DNA of 64,000 nt, taken from the NCBI RefSeq assembly GCF_000720725.1, contig NZ_JOCQ01000023.1, positions 1 to 64,000 of the forward strand. The letters are read 5' to 3'. Both the position numbers and the translations under genes were made by a program. Source of the DNA: Streptomyces rimosus subsp. rimosus. GTDB lineage: Bacteria > Actinomycetota > Actinomycetes > Streptomycetales > Streptomycetaceae. Each line of letters begins with the position of its first letter. The stretch's first letter is position 1. The notes under the pieces were generated by a model. That model was given only the letters and a program-made list of their open reading frames with translations. It was not told the DNA's origin and did no database searches. Below, piece by piece: positions 1 through 8,392 of this stretch.

Positions 1-143
1 AGCCTGCTCTCCGCCATCGCCCGCCCGCGCCCCCGTCCCCACCGCGCCCGGCCCCCTGCCCCGCCCGCCCAGTATGGCGGCGCGGGGCCGGGGGGTGTAG
101 GGCGCTGGAGGGGCGCCGGGCGGCGGGGGAAAAGCGCCGGACA
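1..143. other. Left edge, no gene assigned
   Basis: Very GC-rich sequence to the left of the first convincing gene. A plus-strand reading frame ends in TAG at 98-100 and could be the 3' end of a gene lying outside the window, but only about 32 low-complexity residues are visible, so no call is made. Confidence 0.3.
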
Positions 144-1358
144 CTACCTCCGCACCCGCGGCATCCCCAGACCGATCCACGAGATGATTTCGCGCTGGAT
201 CTCGTTGTTGCCGCCGCCGAACGTGAAGATGACCGCGGAGCGGTAGCCGCGTTCGAGGTCGCCGTGCAGGACCGCGCCTGCCGAGCCGTCCTTCAGGGGG
301 CCGGCGGCGGACAGGATCTCCATCAGCCAGGCGTAGGCGTCGCGGCGGGCCTCGGAGCCGTAGACCTTGACGGCGGAGGCGTCCTGCGGGGTGAGCGTGC
401 CCTGCTGGAGGGCGTCCACCATCTGCCAGTTCAGCAGCTTCATGGCATCCAGACGGGTGTGCGTACGGGCGAGCCGGCCGCGGACCCAGCCGAGGTCGAT
501 GACGCGCCGGCCGTCGGCCAGTTTCGTTCCGGCGGCCCAGCGCTGCACGTCGTGCAGGGCGCGCACGGCCATCGTGCCGTGGGCGGCGAGGGTCACCCGT
601 TCGTGGTTGAGCTGGTTGGTGATGATCCGCCAGCCCTGGTTCTCCTCGCCCACGCGGCGGGTGACCGGGACGCGGATGTTCTCGTAGTAGCTGGCGGTGG
701 TGTCGTGCGAGGCGAGGGTGTTGATGCGGGTGCAGGTGTAGCCGGGCTCGGTGGTCGGTACGAGCAGCAGGCTGATGCCCTTGTGGGGCGGCACGCCGTC
801 CTCGACGGGCGCGGTCCGCACCGCGAGCCAGACCCAGTCGGCCGTGTCACCGTTGGTGGTCCAGATCTTCTGCCCGTTGACGAGGTAGGCGTCACCGTCG
901 CGTACGGCCCGGGTGCGCAGCGACGCGAGGTCCGTACCGGCGTCGGGTTCGCTGTACCCGATCGCGAAGTCGATCTCCCCGGAGAGGATCCTGGGCAGGA
1001 AGTACGCCTTCTGTTCGCCGGTTCCGTAGCGCATGAGCGTCGGCCCGACGGTGTTCAGCGCCATCAGCGGCAGCGGCACGCCCGCCTGCGCGGCCTCGTC
1101 GAAGAAGATGAACTGCTCCATCGGCGACATCCCCCGCCCGCCGTACTCCTCGGGCCAGCCCACCCCCAGCCAGCCGTCCGCACCGAGCCGGCGGATGGTG
1201 GCGCGGTAGAAGCGCTTCTGCGCGGTGGGACCATCGCCGTCCGGCAGGCCGTCGGGGCCACGCAAGCGCGCGTACGCGTCGTCAGGAACCAACGCGGCGA
1301 AGTACTCCCGCAGTTCGGACCGCAGCCGCTGCTGTTCCTGGGTGTATTCGAGGTGCAC
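144..1358 (-). CDS. Acyl-CoA dehydrogenase family flavoprotein
   Basis: 404 residues, about the usual family length. It should oxidise an acyl-CoA alpha,beta bond with FAD in the cytoplasm; the substrate cannot be read by eye. Signatures are an N-terminal helical part (EYTQEQ, GWPEEYGG), the central FAD/substrate region with YSEPDAGTDL and NGQKIWTT, and a C-terminal helical domain ending GGGNNEIQREIISW. The last motif is typical of long-chain or sterol/lipid-acting ACADs. I chose the GTG at 1358 because AGGAGG lies just upstream and the family alignment starts there; the frame stays open to 1589 but that part is Arg/Pro-rich shadow. It lies 139 bases downstream of the SDR gene on the same strand. 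Confidence 0.9.
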   Translation of the reverse strand: MHLEYTQEQQRLRSELREYFAALVPDDAYARLRGPDGLPDGDGPTAQKRFYRATIRRLGADGWLGVGWPEEYGGRGMSPMEQFIFFDEAAQAGVPLPLMALNTVGPTLMRYGTGEQKAYFLPRILSGEIDFAIGYSEPDAGTDLASLRTRAVRDGDAYLVNGQKIWTTNGDTADWVWLAVRTAPVEDGVPPHKGISLLLVPTTEPGYTCTRINTLASHDTTASYYENIRVPVTRRVGEENQGWRIITNQLNHERVTLAAHGTMAVRALHDVQRWAAGTKLADGRRVIDLGWVRGRLARTHTRLDAMKLLNWQMVDALQQGTLTPQDASAVKVYGSEARRDAYAWLMEILSAAGPLKDGSAGAVLHGDLERGYRSAVIFTFGGGNNEIQREIISWIGLGMPRVRR

Positions 1359-1497
1359 GAGCCCTCCTGGTGTGACGGCCTGACGGGTCGTCGGATCGGG
1401 GGTCGGGGGCACGGGCACGGTAGAACGTGTTCCATTGATAGGGAAGGGCGCGGGCGGGGAAGGGCGCGGGCGGGCGCCGGGCTGCCCGCGCCTTCCC

Positions 1498-2355
1498 CTA
1501 CAGCGCGGCGAGCAGGTCCCCGGTGACGCGGTGCAGCCGCCGCGCCTTCGCAAGGCTGAACCCCGGTCCGCCCATATCGATCGGCTCACCCTTCACGAAT
1601 GCACTGACCGGCGCGGTCGGCGGCTCGTCCAGCAGCGCGAGCATCGGGGCGACGGCCTCCGCGACCGGCCGAGCGGTCCGGCGCAGGGCCTCTACCCTTG
1701 CCGCGTCATCCAGGGTGTACTGCCCGGAGAAGCTGGTACCGACGACTCCCGGGCCGTACAGGACGTACCGGATCGCCGACCCCGGCCGGTGGTGCGGGAA
1801 CCCGGCGCCGAGCAGGTCGTTGAGGCGCCCGGCGTGGGCAAGCGCGGCCCCGCCGTCGTAGCCCCGCGCGTACTCCAAGTCGTCCCAGCGGACCGGGCCG
1901 TCGTCGCCGGGCCCGGCGACGTTGAGGACGACCGGGCGGGCGGCGGTTTCGAGCAGTCCGGCCATGGTGTGGCTCAGCACGTAACGGCTGAGATAGAAGT
2001 GCGCGAAGGTGCTTTCGAAACCTTCGGGTGTCACCAGACGCGCGGACCGGTAGTGCCGAGCGCACAGTACGAGTGCGTCGAGCTTCGCGAACCGGTCCCG
2101 GACCGCCTCGGCCACGCGCCGGTTCTCGGCGACCAGACTCAGATCGGCCGGCAGGAAGTGCGCCCGGCCGCCCGCGCCGGACCGCCGCGCGGCGTTGAGC
2201 CACGCGTCCCCCTTGGCGGCGTTCCGCCCGACGACCAGCACTTCGTGCCCGCGTCGCAGGTACGCGTCCGCCAACGCCTTACCGAGGCCGTCGGTGCCGC
2301 CGGTGACGACGAGGGTCTTCCTGAGCGCCTGCACGGGCGGCCATTGCGCGCTCAC
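1498..2355 (-). CDS. Short-chain dehydrogenase-like protein lacking the catalytic Tyr/Lys pair
   Basis: 285 residues with a Rossmann nucleotide-binding start (TGGTDGLGKA, residues 18-27) and a WW/retinol-dehydrogenase-like layout. In this family a YxxxK pair follows the central strand. In the matching stretch (around YDGGAALAHAGRLND) I see neither the Tyr nor the Lys, so it may be inactive as a dehydrogenase or use other residues. The GTG start overlaps the TGA of the upstream PPOX gene by four bases (GTGA), so the two are translationally coupled and probably work together. Role unknown. Confidence 0.75.
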   Translation of the reverse strand: MSAQWPPVQALRKTLVVTGGTDGLGKALADAYLRRGHEVLVVGRNAAKGDAWLNAARRSGAGGRAHFLPADLSLVAENRRVAEAVRDRFAKLDALVLCARHYRSARLVTPEGFESTFAHFYLSRYVLSHTMAGLLETAARPVVLNVAGPGDDGPVRWDDLEYARGYDGGAALAHAGRLNDLLGAGFPHHRPGSAIRYVLYGPGVVGTSFSGQYTLDDAARVEALRRTARPVAEAVAPMLALLDEPPTAPVSAFVKGEPIDMGGPGFSLAKARRLHRVTGDLLAAL

Positions 2356-2765
2356 AGGAACCGGGCCGCGATCTTCTCGGGGGTGACACGGACGGTGACC
2401 AGTTCGGGAAGGGTCGCCGCCGACTCCGGGTGATGTTCGGCGTACGGCTTGCCGCTGTACTTGACGGCCAGTTCGTCCATCCGGTCACGGCTCCCCGGGC
2501 CTTCGAACCGTGCGGTGCCGCTGATCACGGCGTACGCGTACGGCTCGTCCGGCGGGTTGACGGCGATGCTCAGCCGCGGATCGCGCCGCAGGTTGCGGAC
2601 CTTGAGCTTGTCGACACCCGTCACGAAGAACAGGTCACCGCCGTCCCGGCCCACCCAGACAACGGACTGGTGCGGGCTCCCGTCGGGCCGGAGGGTCGCG
2701 ACGGTGACGAAGACCGGGGAATCGAGGACGTGTCGCAGCTTCTCGGACAGTTCGATCGTGCGCAT
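2352..2765 (-). CDS. PPOX-class F420/FMN-dependent oxidoreductase
   Basis: 137 residues, a normal length for the split-barrel pyridoxamine-phosphate-oxidase-like family common in actinobacteria. Recognisable are the N-terminal VFVTVATLRPDGSPHQSVVW segment, the VRNLRRDPRLSIAV strand and the C-terminal VRVTPEKI ending. Members bind F420 or FMN and reduce small molecules or protect against oxidants; the substrate is unknown. The ATG at 2765 has AGGAG upstream. It is the first gene of a two-gene operon with the SDR gene and is divergent from the TetR gene at 2924, which is its likely regulator. Confidence 0.85.
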   Translation of the reverse strand: MRTIELSEKLRHVLDSPVFVTVATLRPDGSPHQSVVWVGRDGGDLFFVTGVDKLKVRNLRRDPRLSIAVNPPDEPYAYAVISGTARFEGPGSRDRMDELAVKYSGKPYAEHHPESAATLPELVTVRVTPEKIAARFL

Positions 2766-2828
2766 GGCGTGACTCCTGGGGGCATCGCTGGTAGCCGCTC
2801 GCCACGCACACCGGGCGGGCGCCACAAG

Positions 2829-2882
2829 TGACACAACTATGTGGCAGTTGACACACCAAGCGCAATACCTATGGGACACAAC
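2829..2882. promoter_or_regulatory. Repeated TGACACA elements between divergent genes (candidate TetR operator)
   Basis: TGACACA occurs at 2829-2835 and again at 2849-2855, exactly 20 bases (two helical turns) apart. A partial third copy, GACACAAC, is at 2875-2882. They lie in the 158-base gap between the PPOX and TetR genes and overlap a promoter-like sequence. Operator function is inferred from position and repetition. Confidence 0.4.
2848..2875 (+). promoter_or_regulatory. Possible sigma-70-type promoter for the TetR gene
   Basis: TTGACA at 2848-2853 and TATGGG at 2870-2875 with a 16-base spacer, about 48 bases before the TetR ATG. The -10 box is imperfect. One of the TGACACA repeats overlaps the -35 box, which would suit autorepression. 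Confidence 0.35.
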
Positions 2883-2923
2883 AGTGGCCGTTCGGTCACG
2901 GCTCCGCGTATGCTCCGGTCACG

Positions 2924-3469
2924 ATGAGAGCTGACGCGGCACGCAATCTGGACGCCGTCCTGCAGACGGGCGCCCGCCTGCTGGCGCGCGACCCGGGCAC
3001 GAGCATCGCCGCCATCGCCGCCGCGGCGGGCGTCGACCGGCGCACCGTCTACCGGCGTTTCGACAGCCGGGAGTCGCTGATGGCCGCGGTGTACGTGGCC
3101 AAACTGGACGCCTGCGACGAGGTCCTCGACCAGGCCCGCCTGGTCGAGGCGCCGGTGCCGGTGGCGCTGCACCGGTACGTGGAGGGCACCATCACCGTCA
3201 GCCGGCGGTGGCCCGTGGATCTCGGCCGGGCGACGGACGGGACGGCCGCCGCCCGTCTGCGCCACCTGCTCGAACGTCTCGACGTCTTCATGGCCCGCGC
3301 CGCTCGCGAAGGCTTCGTCCGCCCCGGGCTGCCGGACGGGTGGGCCCGCTCGATGCTCGTCCACCTGACCAACGTCGCGTCCCACGACATGCCGGAGCTG
3401 ACCCCGGCCCAAGGCGCCGACCTCGTCAGCCAGTCCCTGTTCCGGGGTGTCGGCGCCGAGCTGCGGTAG
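2924..3469 (+). CDS. TetR-family transcriptional regulator
   Basis: 181 residues. The N-terminal helix-turn-helix is clear (SIAAIAAAAGVDRRTVYRRF, about residues 27-46, then DSRESL), followed by a variable helical ligand-binding part. It is transcribed away from the PPOX/SDR pair, the usual arrangement for a local repressor, and repeated elements lie between them. The ATG at 2924 places the HTH at the expected distance from the N terminus. The ligand is unknown. Confidence 0.9.
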   Translation: MRADAARNLDAVLQTGARLLARDPGTSIAAIAAAAGVDRRTVYRRFDSRESLMAAVYVAKLDACDEVLDQARLVEAPVPVALHRYVEGTITVSRRWPVDLGRATDGTAAARLRHLLERLDVFMARAAREGFVRPGLPDGWARSMLVHLTNVASHDMPELTPAQGADLVSQSLFRGVGAELR

Positions 3470-3505
3470 CGGGGGCGTGTGGCCCCAGCCTGGGCGGCCT
3501 TGGTC

Positions 3506-4594
3506 TCAGAAGGCCGTCGGCGTGCGGGAGTCGGCGGCCGAGGGGCGGCTCCCCCAGGCTGTTCCCTCCATTCCCTCCATCCGTGCCGTTCCCCCCGTTC
3601 CCCCGTCGGCTCCTCGGCCCGCCGCGGCCGGCTTGGCGGCGGCGTCGACCAGCGCGCGCAGCGCCATCGTGTAGTCCGAGGGCACGGCCAGCCGGTCGAG
3701 CAGGTCGTGGGCCTGGCGGAGCAGGCTGTCGCGTGTGGCGAGCGTCGCTGCCTGGACCGCGGGGTCCAGGAGCATGGCCTTGATCTCCGCGCGGCTGCCG
3801 GGGCTGTCGGCCGCCTCCGCCAGGAGCCGCAGCGCCCGCCGCCGCTCGGTGCCGGTGAGCCGCTGTACGGCGCAGACCAGACGGTAGGTGGCGGTGCCGT
3901 TGCGGAGCTCCTCCGCCCGCTCGTCGCGCGAGTCTTCTTCGTCGATACGGAATTGCAGCAGCGTGCCGACCGTGTACCCGAACTCGCGCCAGCCCGCGGT
4001 CACGGCGTCGGCGCAGCCGGCGATGCGCGCGGTCATGCCGCAGGCCATCGCGTACGCGGAGCCGCCCTTGTGCTCGTACGTCGTCAGCACCGACTGCGGG
4101 TCGACCGTCGCCACGGTGTTGACCAGGTCCCTGATCCGGCCGTCGTTGGTCAGGGTCCAGCCGTCGAGGTAGTCGCTGATCAGGCTCTCCCGCAGGGCGG
4201 CCGGGAGGTCGAGGGCGGCGAGGGCGCGCAGCGGCAGGCCGTGGCCGCATTCGAGGGCGGCCATCAGGGCGGGCCCGGTGCCGACGCCGTACAGGGTGGC
4301 GTCCGCGTGCCCGTCGGCGATGTCGTCGAAGGCGTTGGCCGCCCGCCACCACAGCGTGTGGGCGGCGGCGACCGGCACGGCCGGCTCGGGGACGCCGGTG
4401 ATGGCCGCGTGGGTCAGCAGCGGCAGGGCGGTCTCGTTGCGTTCCTGGCGGCCGCGGTCGAGCACCTTCCGTACGGTGGTGCGCAGCGGTCCGCAGGCGT
4501 CGGGGTAGTCGTCCAGCTGCCGCTCGATGAACGCGGTCACTTCGGGCAGCAGCCGGACGCTCGCCTCGTCGGCCCGTACCGTCGTGCTGGACAT
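3506..4594 (-). CDS. Class I isoprenoid synthase (polyprenyl synthetase family)
   Basis: 362 residues, mostly helical. The first Asp-rich motif DDIAD (90-94) follows helix residues LWWRAANAF. A YEHKGGSAYA segment resembles the prenyltransferase KT(G/A) region, and a second acidic cluster DEEDSRD lies at 218-224. These are the Mg-diphosphate-binding motifs of trans-prenyl diphosphate synthases and related terpene cyclases. The second motif departs from canonical DDxxD, so a cyclase or a divergent role is possible. The last 35 residues are Gly/Ala/Thr low complexity, unlike the family. The ATG at 4594 has GGAGG upstream. No terpene-tailoring P450 is nearby; its neighbours are a MarR regulator and an asparagine synthetase. 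Confidence 0.75.
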   Translation of the reverse strand: MSSTTVRADEASVRLLPEVTAFIERQLDDYPDACGPLRTTVRKVLDRGRQERNETALPLLTHAAITGVPEPAVPVAAAHTLWWRAANAFDDIADGHADATLYGVGTGPALMAALECGHGLPLRALAALDLPAALRESLISDYLDGWTLTNDGRIRDLVNTVATVDPQSVLTTYEHKGGSAYAMACGMTARIAGCADAVTAGWREFGYTVGTLLQFRIDEEDSRDERAEELRNGTATYRLVCAVQRLTGTERRRALRLLAEAADSPGSRAEIKAMLLDPAVQAATLATRDSLLRQAHDLLDRLAVPSDYTMALRALVDAAAKPAAAGRGADGGTGGTARMEGMEGTAWGSRPSAADSRTPTAF

Positions 4595-4663
4595 GCGTAC
4601 CTCCGGTGCGGCGGTTTCTGAAGGTGCTGGCCCGTCAGACGGGTCAGGACGTGCGCCGCTTGA

Positions 4664-4737
4664 GTACCCGGGCGGGCGGGGTCCATGCCCGGGTACGTAC
4701 GCGCCGGGTGCGGTACGGCCGTACCCGTACCGCACCC
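4664..4737 (-). terminator. Two strong hairpins after the MarR gene
   Basis: A perfect 13-bp stem pairs 4706-4718 with 4725-4737 (6-base loop), ending about 15 bases beyond the MarR stop in the direction of transcription. A second perfect 10-bp stem pairs 4664-4673 with 4687-4696. There is no T-run, as is common for actinobacterial terminators. This suggests asnB-marR is one transcript and the isoprenoid synthase another. Confidence 0.6.
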
Positions 4738-4751
4738 CTCAGTCCACCGCC

Positions 4752-5180
4752 TCAGTCCGCCGCCTCCGCCAGCCGCCGCAGGAGCGGCCCCGCCTCGGCG
4801 AGCCGGCGGGCCTCGTCGGGGCGCAGCGAGGCGAGGCGCTTGGCCAGCACCTCGGCCTCGCCGCGTGCGATGTCGGCGAGTGCGGCCGCGCCGCGTTCGG
4901 TGGCCAGGATGCGGCTGGCCCGTCCGTCGGTGGGGTCGGGTTCGCGGCGGATCAGGCCGGCCGACTCCAGGCCCAGTACGGCCGCGGTGGCGGTCGGCTG
5001 GGAACAGGGGACCCAGGCCGCGATCTCGCCGATCCGGGAGGGGCCCTGCTGGGTGAGCAGGGCCAGGACGGCGAGCTGGGTCGGCTGGATGCCGCCGGCC
5101 GCCGCGGCTCTGCGCAGGCTCCGGGTCAGCCGGTGCAGGGAGATCACCAGTTGCAGTGCCGCATCGTCACCGATTGTCAT
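4752..5180 (-). CDS. MarR-family transcriptional regulator
   Basis: 142 residues, a typical MarR length. The winged helix is visible: GIQPTQLAVLALL, then GPSRIGEIAAWVPCSQPTAT as the recognition region and the wing IRREPDPTDGRASRI. MarR proteins act as homodimers on palindromic DNA and release it on binding a small phenolic or similar ligand. It follows the asparagine synthetase by 32 bases on the same strand, so the two are probably cotranscribed. The ATG at 5180 lacks a strong ribosome site. Target unknown; the asnB promoter region is one candidate. Confidence 0.85.
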   Translation of the reverse strand: MTIGDDAALQLVISLHRLTRSLRRAAAAGGIQPTQLAVLALLTQQGPSRIGEIAAWVPCSQPTATAAVLGLESAGLIRREPDPTDGRASRILATERGAAALADIARGEAEVLAKRLASLRPDEARRLAEAGPLLRRLAEAAD

Positions 5181-5212
5181 TCGCTCAGCCCATCGCGCCG
5201 CCCGGTTCGGGT

Positions 5213-7057
5213 TCAGGAAAGCGTAAGGCGGGGCCGGTACATGTCCAACCACAGGGCCAGGTCCAGCGTCTTTTCGAGGCCCTTGCGGGAGGCCTGGGTG
5301 ATCTGCGGCGCGTCGTGTTCGACCGCCCGCTTGAGCCAGGCGCGGTCGACGATGTCGAAGACCGGGTGCGACGCATCGGTGAGCAGGTCCTTGGCGTGGT
5401 GCTGGAGCGCGACCGCGTACTTGGGGTCCTGCGTGGACGGGTACGGGCTCTTGACCCGGTCGTACACCGACTTCGGCAGCACATCGGCGGTGGCCTCGCG
5501 CAGCAGGCTCTTCTCGCGCCCGTCGAACGACTTCAGCGCCCACGGCGTGTTGTAGACGTACTCGACCAGCCGGTGGTCGCAGAACGGCACCCGCACCTCC
5601 AGGCCGACGGCCATGCTCGCGCGGTCCTTGCGGTCGAGCAGGATGCGGACGAACCGGGTCAGGTGCAGGTAGCAGATCTTGCGCATCCGGAACTCGAAGT
5701 CGCTCTCCCCGTCCAGGCGCTGTACGTCCTTGATCGCGGTCCGGTAGCCGTCCTGGACGTAGGAGGGCAGGTCGAGGGTGTCGGCGAGGCCGGGGATGAG
5801 GACGCTGCCGTCGTCACCGAAGTGCTCCGCGAAGTGGACCAGCCAAGGGAACGTTTCGGCACGGCGGGCCTCCTCGTCGAAGAACTGCTTGTAGCCGCCG
5901 AAGACCTCGTCGGCGGACTCCCCCGACAGGGCGACGGTGGAGTGCTGCCGGATCGCCTTGAAGAGGAGGTAGAGGGAGGCGTCCATGTCGCCGAAGCCCA
6001 CCGGTATGTCCCGCGCCCGGATGACTTTCGCGCGCACCTCGGGGTCGGCCAGCGAGTCCGAGTCCAGGACGATGTCCTGGTGGTCGGTGCCGGAGAGGCG
6101 GGCCACGTCGTGCACGAACGGGGTGTCGGGGGTGGCGCGCAGGCCGTCGGCCACGAAGTGCTCGGTCTGGCCGACGAAGTCGACGGCGAAGCTTCGGACG
6201 GTCTCCCCCACCTCGCCCAGCTGACGGGCCGCCAGCGCGGTCATGGCCGAGGAGTCCAGGCCGCCGGAGAGCAGGGTGCAGCGCGGTACGTCGGAGACGA
6301 GCTGACGGCGGACGATGTCGTCGAGCAGCGACCGAACATGGGCCACGGAGGTGTCCCGGTCGTCCTCGTGGGCGCGGGTCTCCAGCGACCAGTACACGTG
6401 CCGGCGCAGCCCGCCGCGGTCGACGGTGACCACGGTGCCGGGCTCGACCTCGTACATTCCCTCCCACACGGCGTGGCCGGGCGTCTTGACGAAGGCGAAG
6501 AGCTCACGGACACCGTCGAGGCCGACGGTGCGCTCGGCGAGCGGGTTGGCGAGGATCGCCTTCGGCTCGGAGCCGAACAGCACGCCGTCGGGCGTCTCGT
6601 AGTAGTAGAACGGCTTGATGCCCATCCGGTCGCGGATCATCACGAGCCGCTGCCACTGCTCGTCCCAGACGGCGAACGCGTACATGCCGTTGAGCCGTTC
6701 GGCGACCGCCTCGCCCCACTCCAGGTAGCCGCGCAGGACGACCTCGGTGTCGGAGTCGGTGGTGAACCGGTGGCCGCGGCCGGTCAGTTCCTCGCGCAGC
6801 TCGCCGAAGTTGTACGCCTCGCCGGAGTAGACGATGACGACCGGGCTGCCGTCCTCCCGGTACGCGGTCATCGGCTGGCGGCCGCCCGGGAGGTCGATGA
6901 TCGCGAGGCGGCGGTGGCCGAGGGCGGCGGGCCCCTGCACCCACGTACCGCGGTCGTCGGGCCCGCGGCAGGACATCGTCTCGGTCATCGCGTCCACGGT
7001 CTCCTGCTCGGAGCGCAGGTCACGATCGAAGGAAATCCAGCCGGTGATGCCACACAT
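5213..7057 (-). CDS. asnB: Asparagine synthase (glutamine-hydrolysing)
   Basis: 614 residues. After the initiator Met comes Cys2 (MCGITGWISF), the N-terminal nucleophile of the class II glutaminase domain (about 1-200), which releases ammonia from glutamine. The C-terminal synthetase domain carries the ATP-pyrophosphatase loop SGGLDSS at 264-270 and later ALSGESADEVFGGY, both typical of AsnB. It makes asparagine from aspartate, ATP and glutamine in the cytosol; antibiotic-associated AsnB homologues amidate other acids, which cannot be excluded. The start at 7057 is fixed by the need for Cys2 and by AGGAGG upstream. Confidence 0.93.
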   Translation of the reverse strand: MCGITGWISFDRDLRSEQETVDAMTETMSCRGPDDRGTWVQGPAALGHRRLAIIDLPGGRQPMTAYREDGSPVVIVYSGEAYNFGELREELTGRGHRFTTDSDTEVVLRGYLEWGEAVAERLNGMYAFAVWDEQWQRLVMIRDRMGIKPFYYYETPDGVLFGSEPKAILANPLAERTVGLDGVRELFAFVKTPGHAVWEGMYEVEPGTVVTVDRGGLRRHVYWSLETRAHEDDRDTSVAHVRSLLDDIVRRQLVSDVPRCTLLSGGLDSSAMTALAARQLGEVGETVRSFAVDFVGQTEHFVADGLRATPDTPFVHDVARLSGTDHQDIVLDSDSLADPEVRAKVIRARDIPVGFGDMDASLYLLFKAIRQHSTVALSGESADEVFGGYKQFFDEEARRAETFPWLVHFAEHFGDDGSVLIPGLADTLDLPSYVQDGYRTAIKDVQRLDGESDFEFRMRKICYLHLTRFVRILLDRKDRASMAVGLEVRVPFCDHRLVEYVYNTPWALKSFDGREKSLLREATADVLPKSVYDRVKSPYPSTQDPKYAVALQHHAKDLLTDASHPVFDIVDRAWLKRAVEHDAPQITQASRKGLEKTLDLALWLDMYRPRLTLS

Positions 7058-7503
7058 GCCATGTCCTCCTGCTCCGGCCCGGGAAGGCGGTCCGCCGGGC
7101 ACGGGGGCGGCGTGCGCGGGCACGGGGAGCGCGGTATGCGCGGCGTGCACGGGCATGGCGCGGCCCGGCGGCTCGGCACCTTCACGGGTCAGTTGTATCG
7201 AGCACCTATATAACGAGGGTGTGCCTCGGGCGCTGCGCCGTCAACCGGGCCATGAGGGCGGTGCGACTTGCTCAAGCGGGCGCTTCGCGGCGGGAATTGA
7301 GCCGCGTGCGGAGCTTTGAGCTGCGGGTTTGCGGGTGTGGGGGCAGGACGGGGCGCGGAGGTGGATGGGCTGGGGCTTACGGGGATCTGGGGAAGGCTTT
7401 ACCTGTGACTGTCGCGGGGGCCGAGTGGAGGTTGGGGTGGGGGCTTGGGGCGGGGGCTTGCGGGTACGGGTGCGCGGGTACGCGTCCGTCGCCTCCTTGG
7501 TCC
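7058..7503. other. Intergenic region upstream of asnB
   Basis: 446 bases without a convincing gene. The asnB-proximal half contains a small AT-rich island at about 7191-7214. The rest (7215-7503) is G-rich on the plus strand, and the open frames there lack codon bias and ribosome sites. Confidence 0.5.
7193..7213. promoter_or_regulatory. AT-rich imperfect inverted repeat upstream of asnB
   Basis: TTGTAT at 7193-7198 and ATATAA at 7208-7213 form an inverted repeat with 5 of 6 matches around a 9-base spacer. It is the only AT-rich patch in the asnB leader. MarR operators often look like this, so the downstream MarR protein is a candidate binder. Confidence 0.3.
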
Positions 7504-8271
7504 CTATCGCCGCTGCCGCCGCCGGGAGATCCCCAGAGCCCGGCCCAGAGCCCTCCCCATCCGGCGGAAGAGACCACCTCGGCGCCGGGGCAGGGTGATC
7601 TCACCGGCCGCCCGCCAGTCGGCCGCCTGTGCCACCATCGCGGTCAGGCTGCGGTAGAAGGCCGAGGACCGGTCGACTCCGTCCAGGTCGGCCCAGGTGA
7701 GCACGTGTGAGAGGACGCCGTCGTACTCGTGGTACGGGCGGGCGCGCATGTGGTCGGTCAGTTTGGTCCGGATCGCCCGCTGCCGTCCGGCCGGGAGACC
7801 GGAGCCGCGCAGTTCGTCCAGCAGCCGCTGGACGTTGCCGACGACCAGGTCGACGAAGGCGTCACGGCGCCGTGCGTCCGTCCGCCGGAGGCCGGCGTTC
7901 TGGAAGTCCTCCTCGCGTCCGGGGGTTTCGTCCCGGACCCGGCTCTCCTCCGCGGCGGACAGCGGGGGCACCGGGAAGTTGCGCATGCGGGAGTCGTACG
8001 CCTGGCCGACCGCGACATGGGTCAGCTCGTGGACCATCACCGCGAGGTGGTCGGTGCGGGACATGTCCGGTGCGTAGGCGTAGGAGATGGCGTACTGGCC
8101 CTGGCCGAGGTCGCGGGTGTTGCCGCCGCCCGCGCCCGCCGTCCGTTCGAAGCCGGTCCGGCCGGTGTGGCCGAGGAGCTCCGCGAGGAGCCGCTGGACG
8201 TACGGGTCGCGGGTCTCGCGGGAGTAGTCGTGCAGCAGTTGCCGGTCCTGCGCCGTCGAGTCGTTCGCCAC
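7504..8271 (-). CDS. HExxH metalloprotein of unknown function
   Basis: 255 residues. HELTH at 81-85 in the context AVMVHELTHVAVGQ is a classic HExxH zinc-metallopeptidase motif. It resembles the short peptidase-like domains found in toxins, eCIS-associated (DUF4157-like) proteins and RHS systems, but I cannot place it in a family with confidence. Further on, PGREEDFQNAGLRR is charged and the C terminus is Arg-rich (RRMGRALGRALGISRRRQRR). No signal peptide or membrane helix is seen. I chose the GTG at 8271 because GGAGGG precedes it; the frame stays open to 8388. It is monocistronic between unrelated genes. Confidence 0.65.
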   Translation of the reverse strand: MANDSTAQDRQLLHDYSRETRDPYVQRLLAELLGHTGRTGFERTAGAGGGNTRDLGQGQYAISYAYAPDMSRTDHLAVMVHELTHVAVGQAYDSRMRNFPVPPLSAAEESRVRDETPGREEDFQNAGLRRTDARRRDAFVDLVVGNVQRLLDELRGSGLPAGRQRAIRTKLTDHMRARPYHEYDGVLSHVLTWADLDGVDRSSAFYRSLTAMVAQAADWRAAGEITLPRRRGGLFRRMGRALGRALGISRRRQRR

Positions 8272-8392
8272 GATGCCCTCCGCTCGGTGCGGCCTGCGGT
8301 GCGGTGACGCGTGCTCCGGCGCCAGTCTGCGTACTGCGGCCCGCCGCGCGGTATACGTAAACCCGCCGCACCGTGCGGCGCGCCGCACCGGC

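Noticed and set aside
264..1526. Long plus-strand open frames over the acyl-CoA dehydrogenase and other genes
   Set aside because: Antisense shadows typical of high-GC DNA; composition is Gly/Arg/Val-rich and no family motifs appear.
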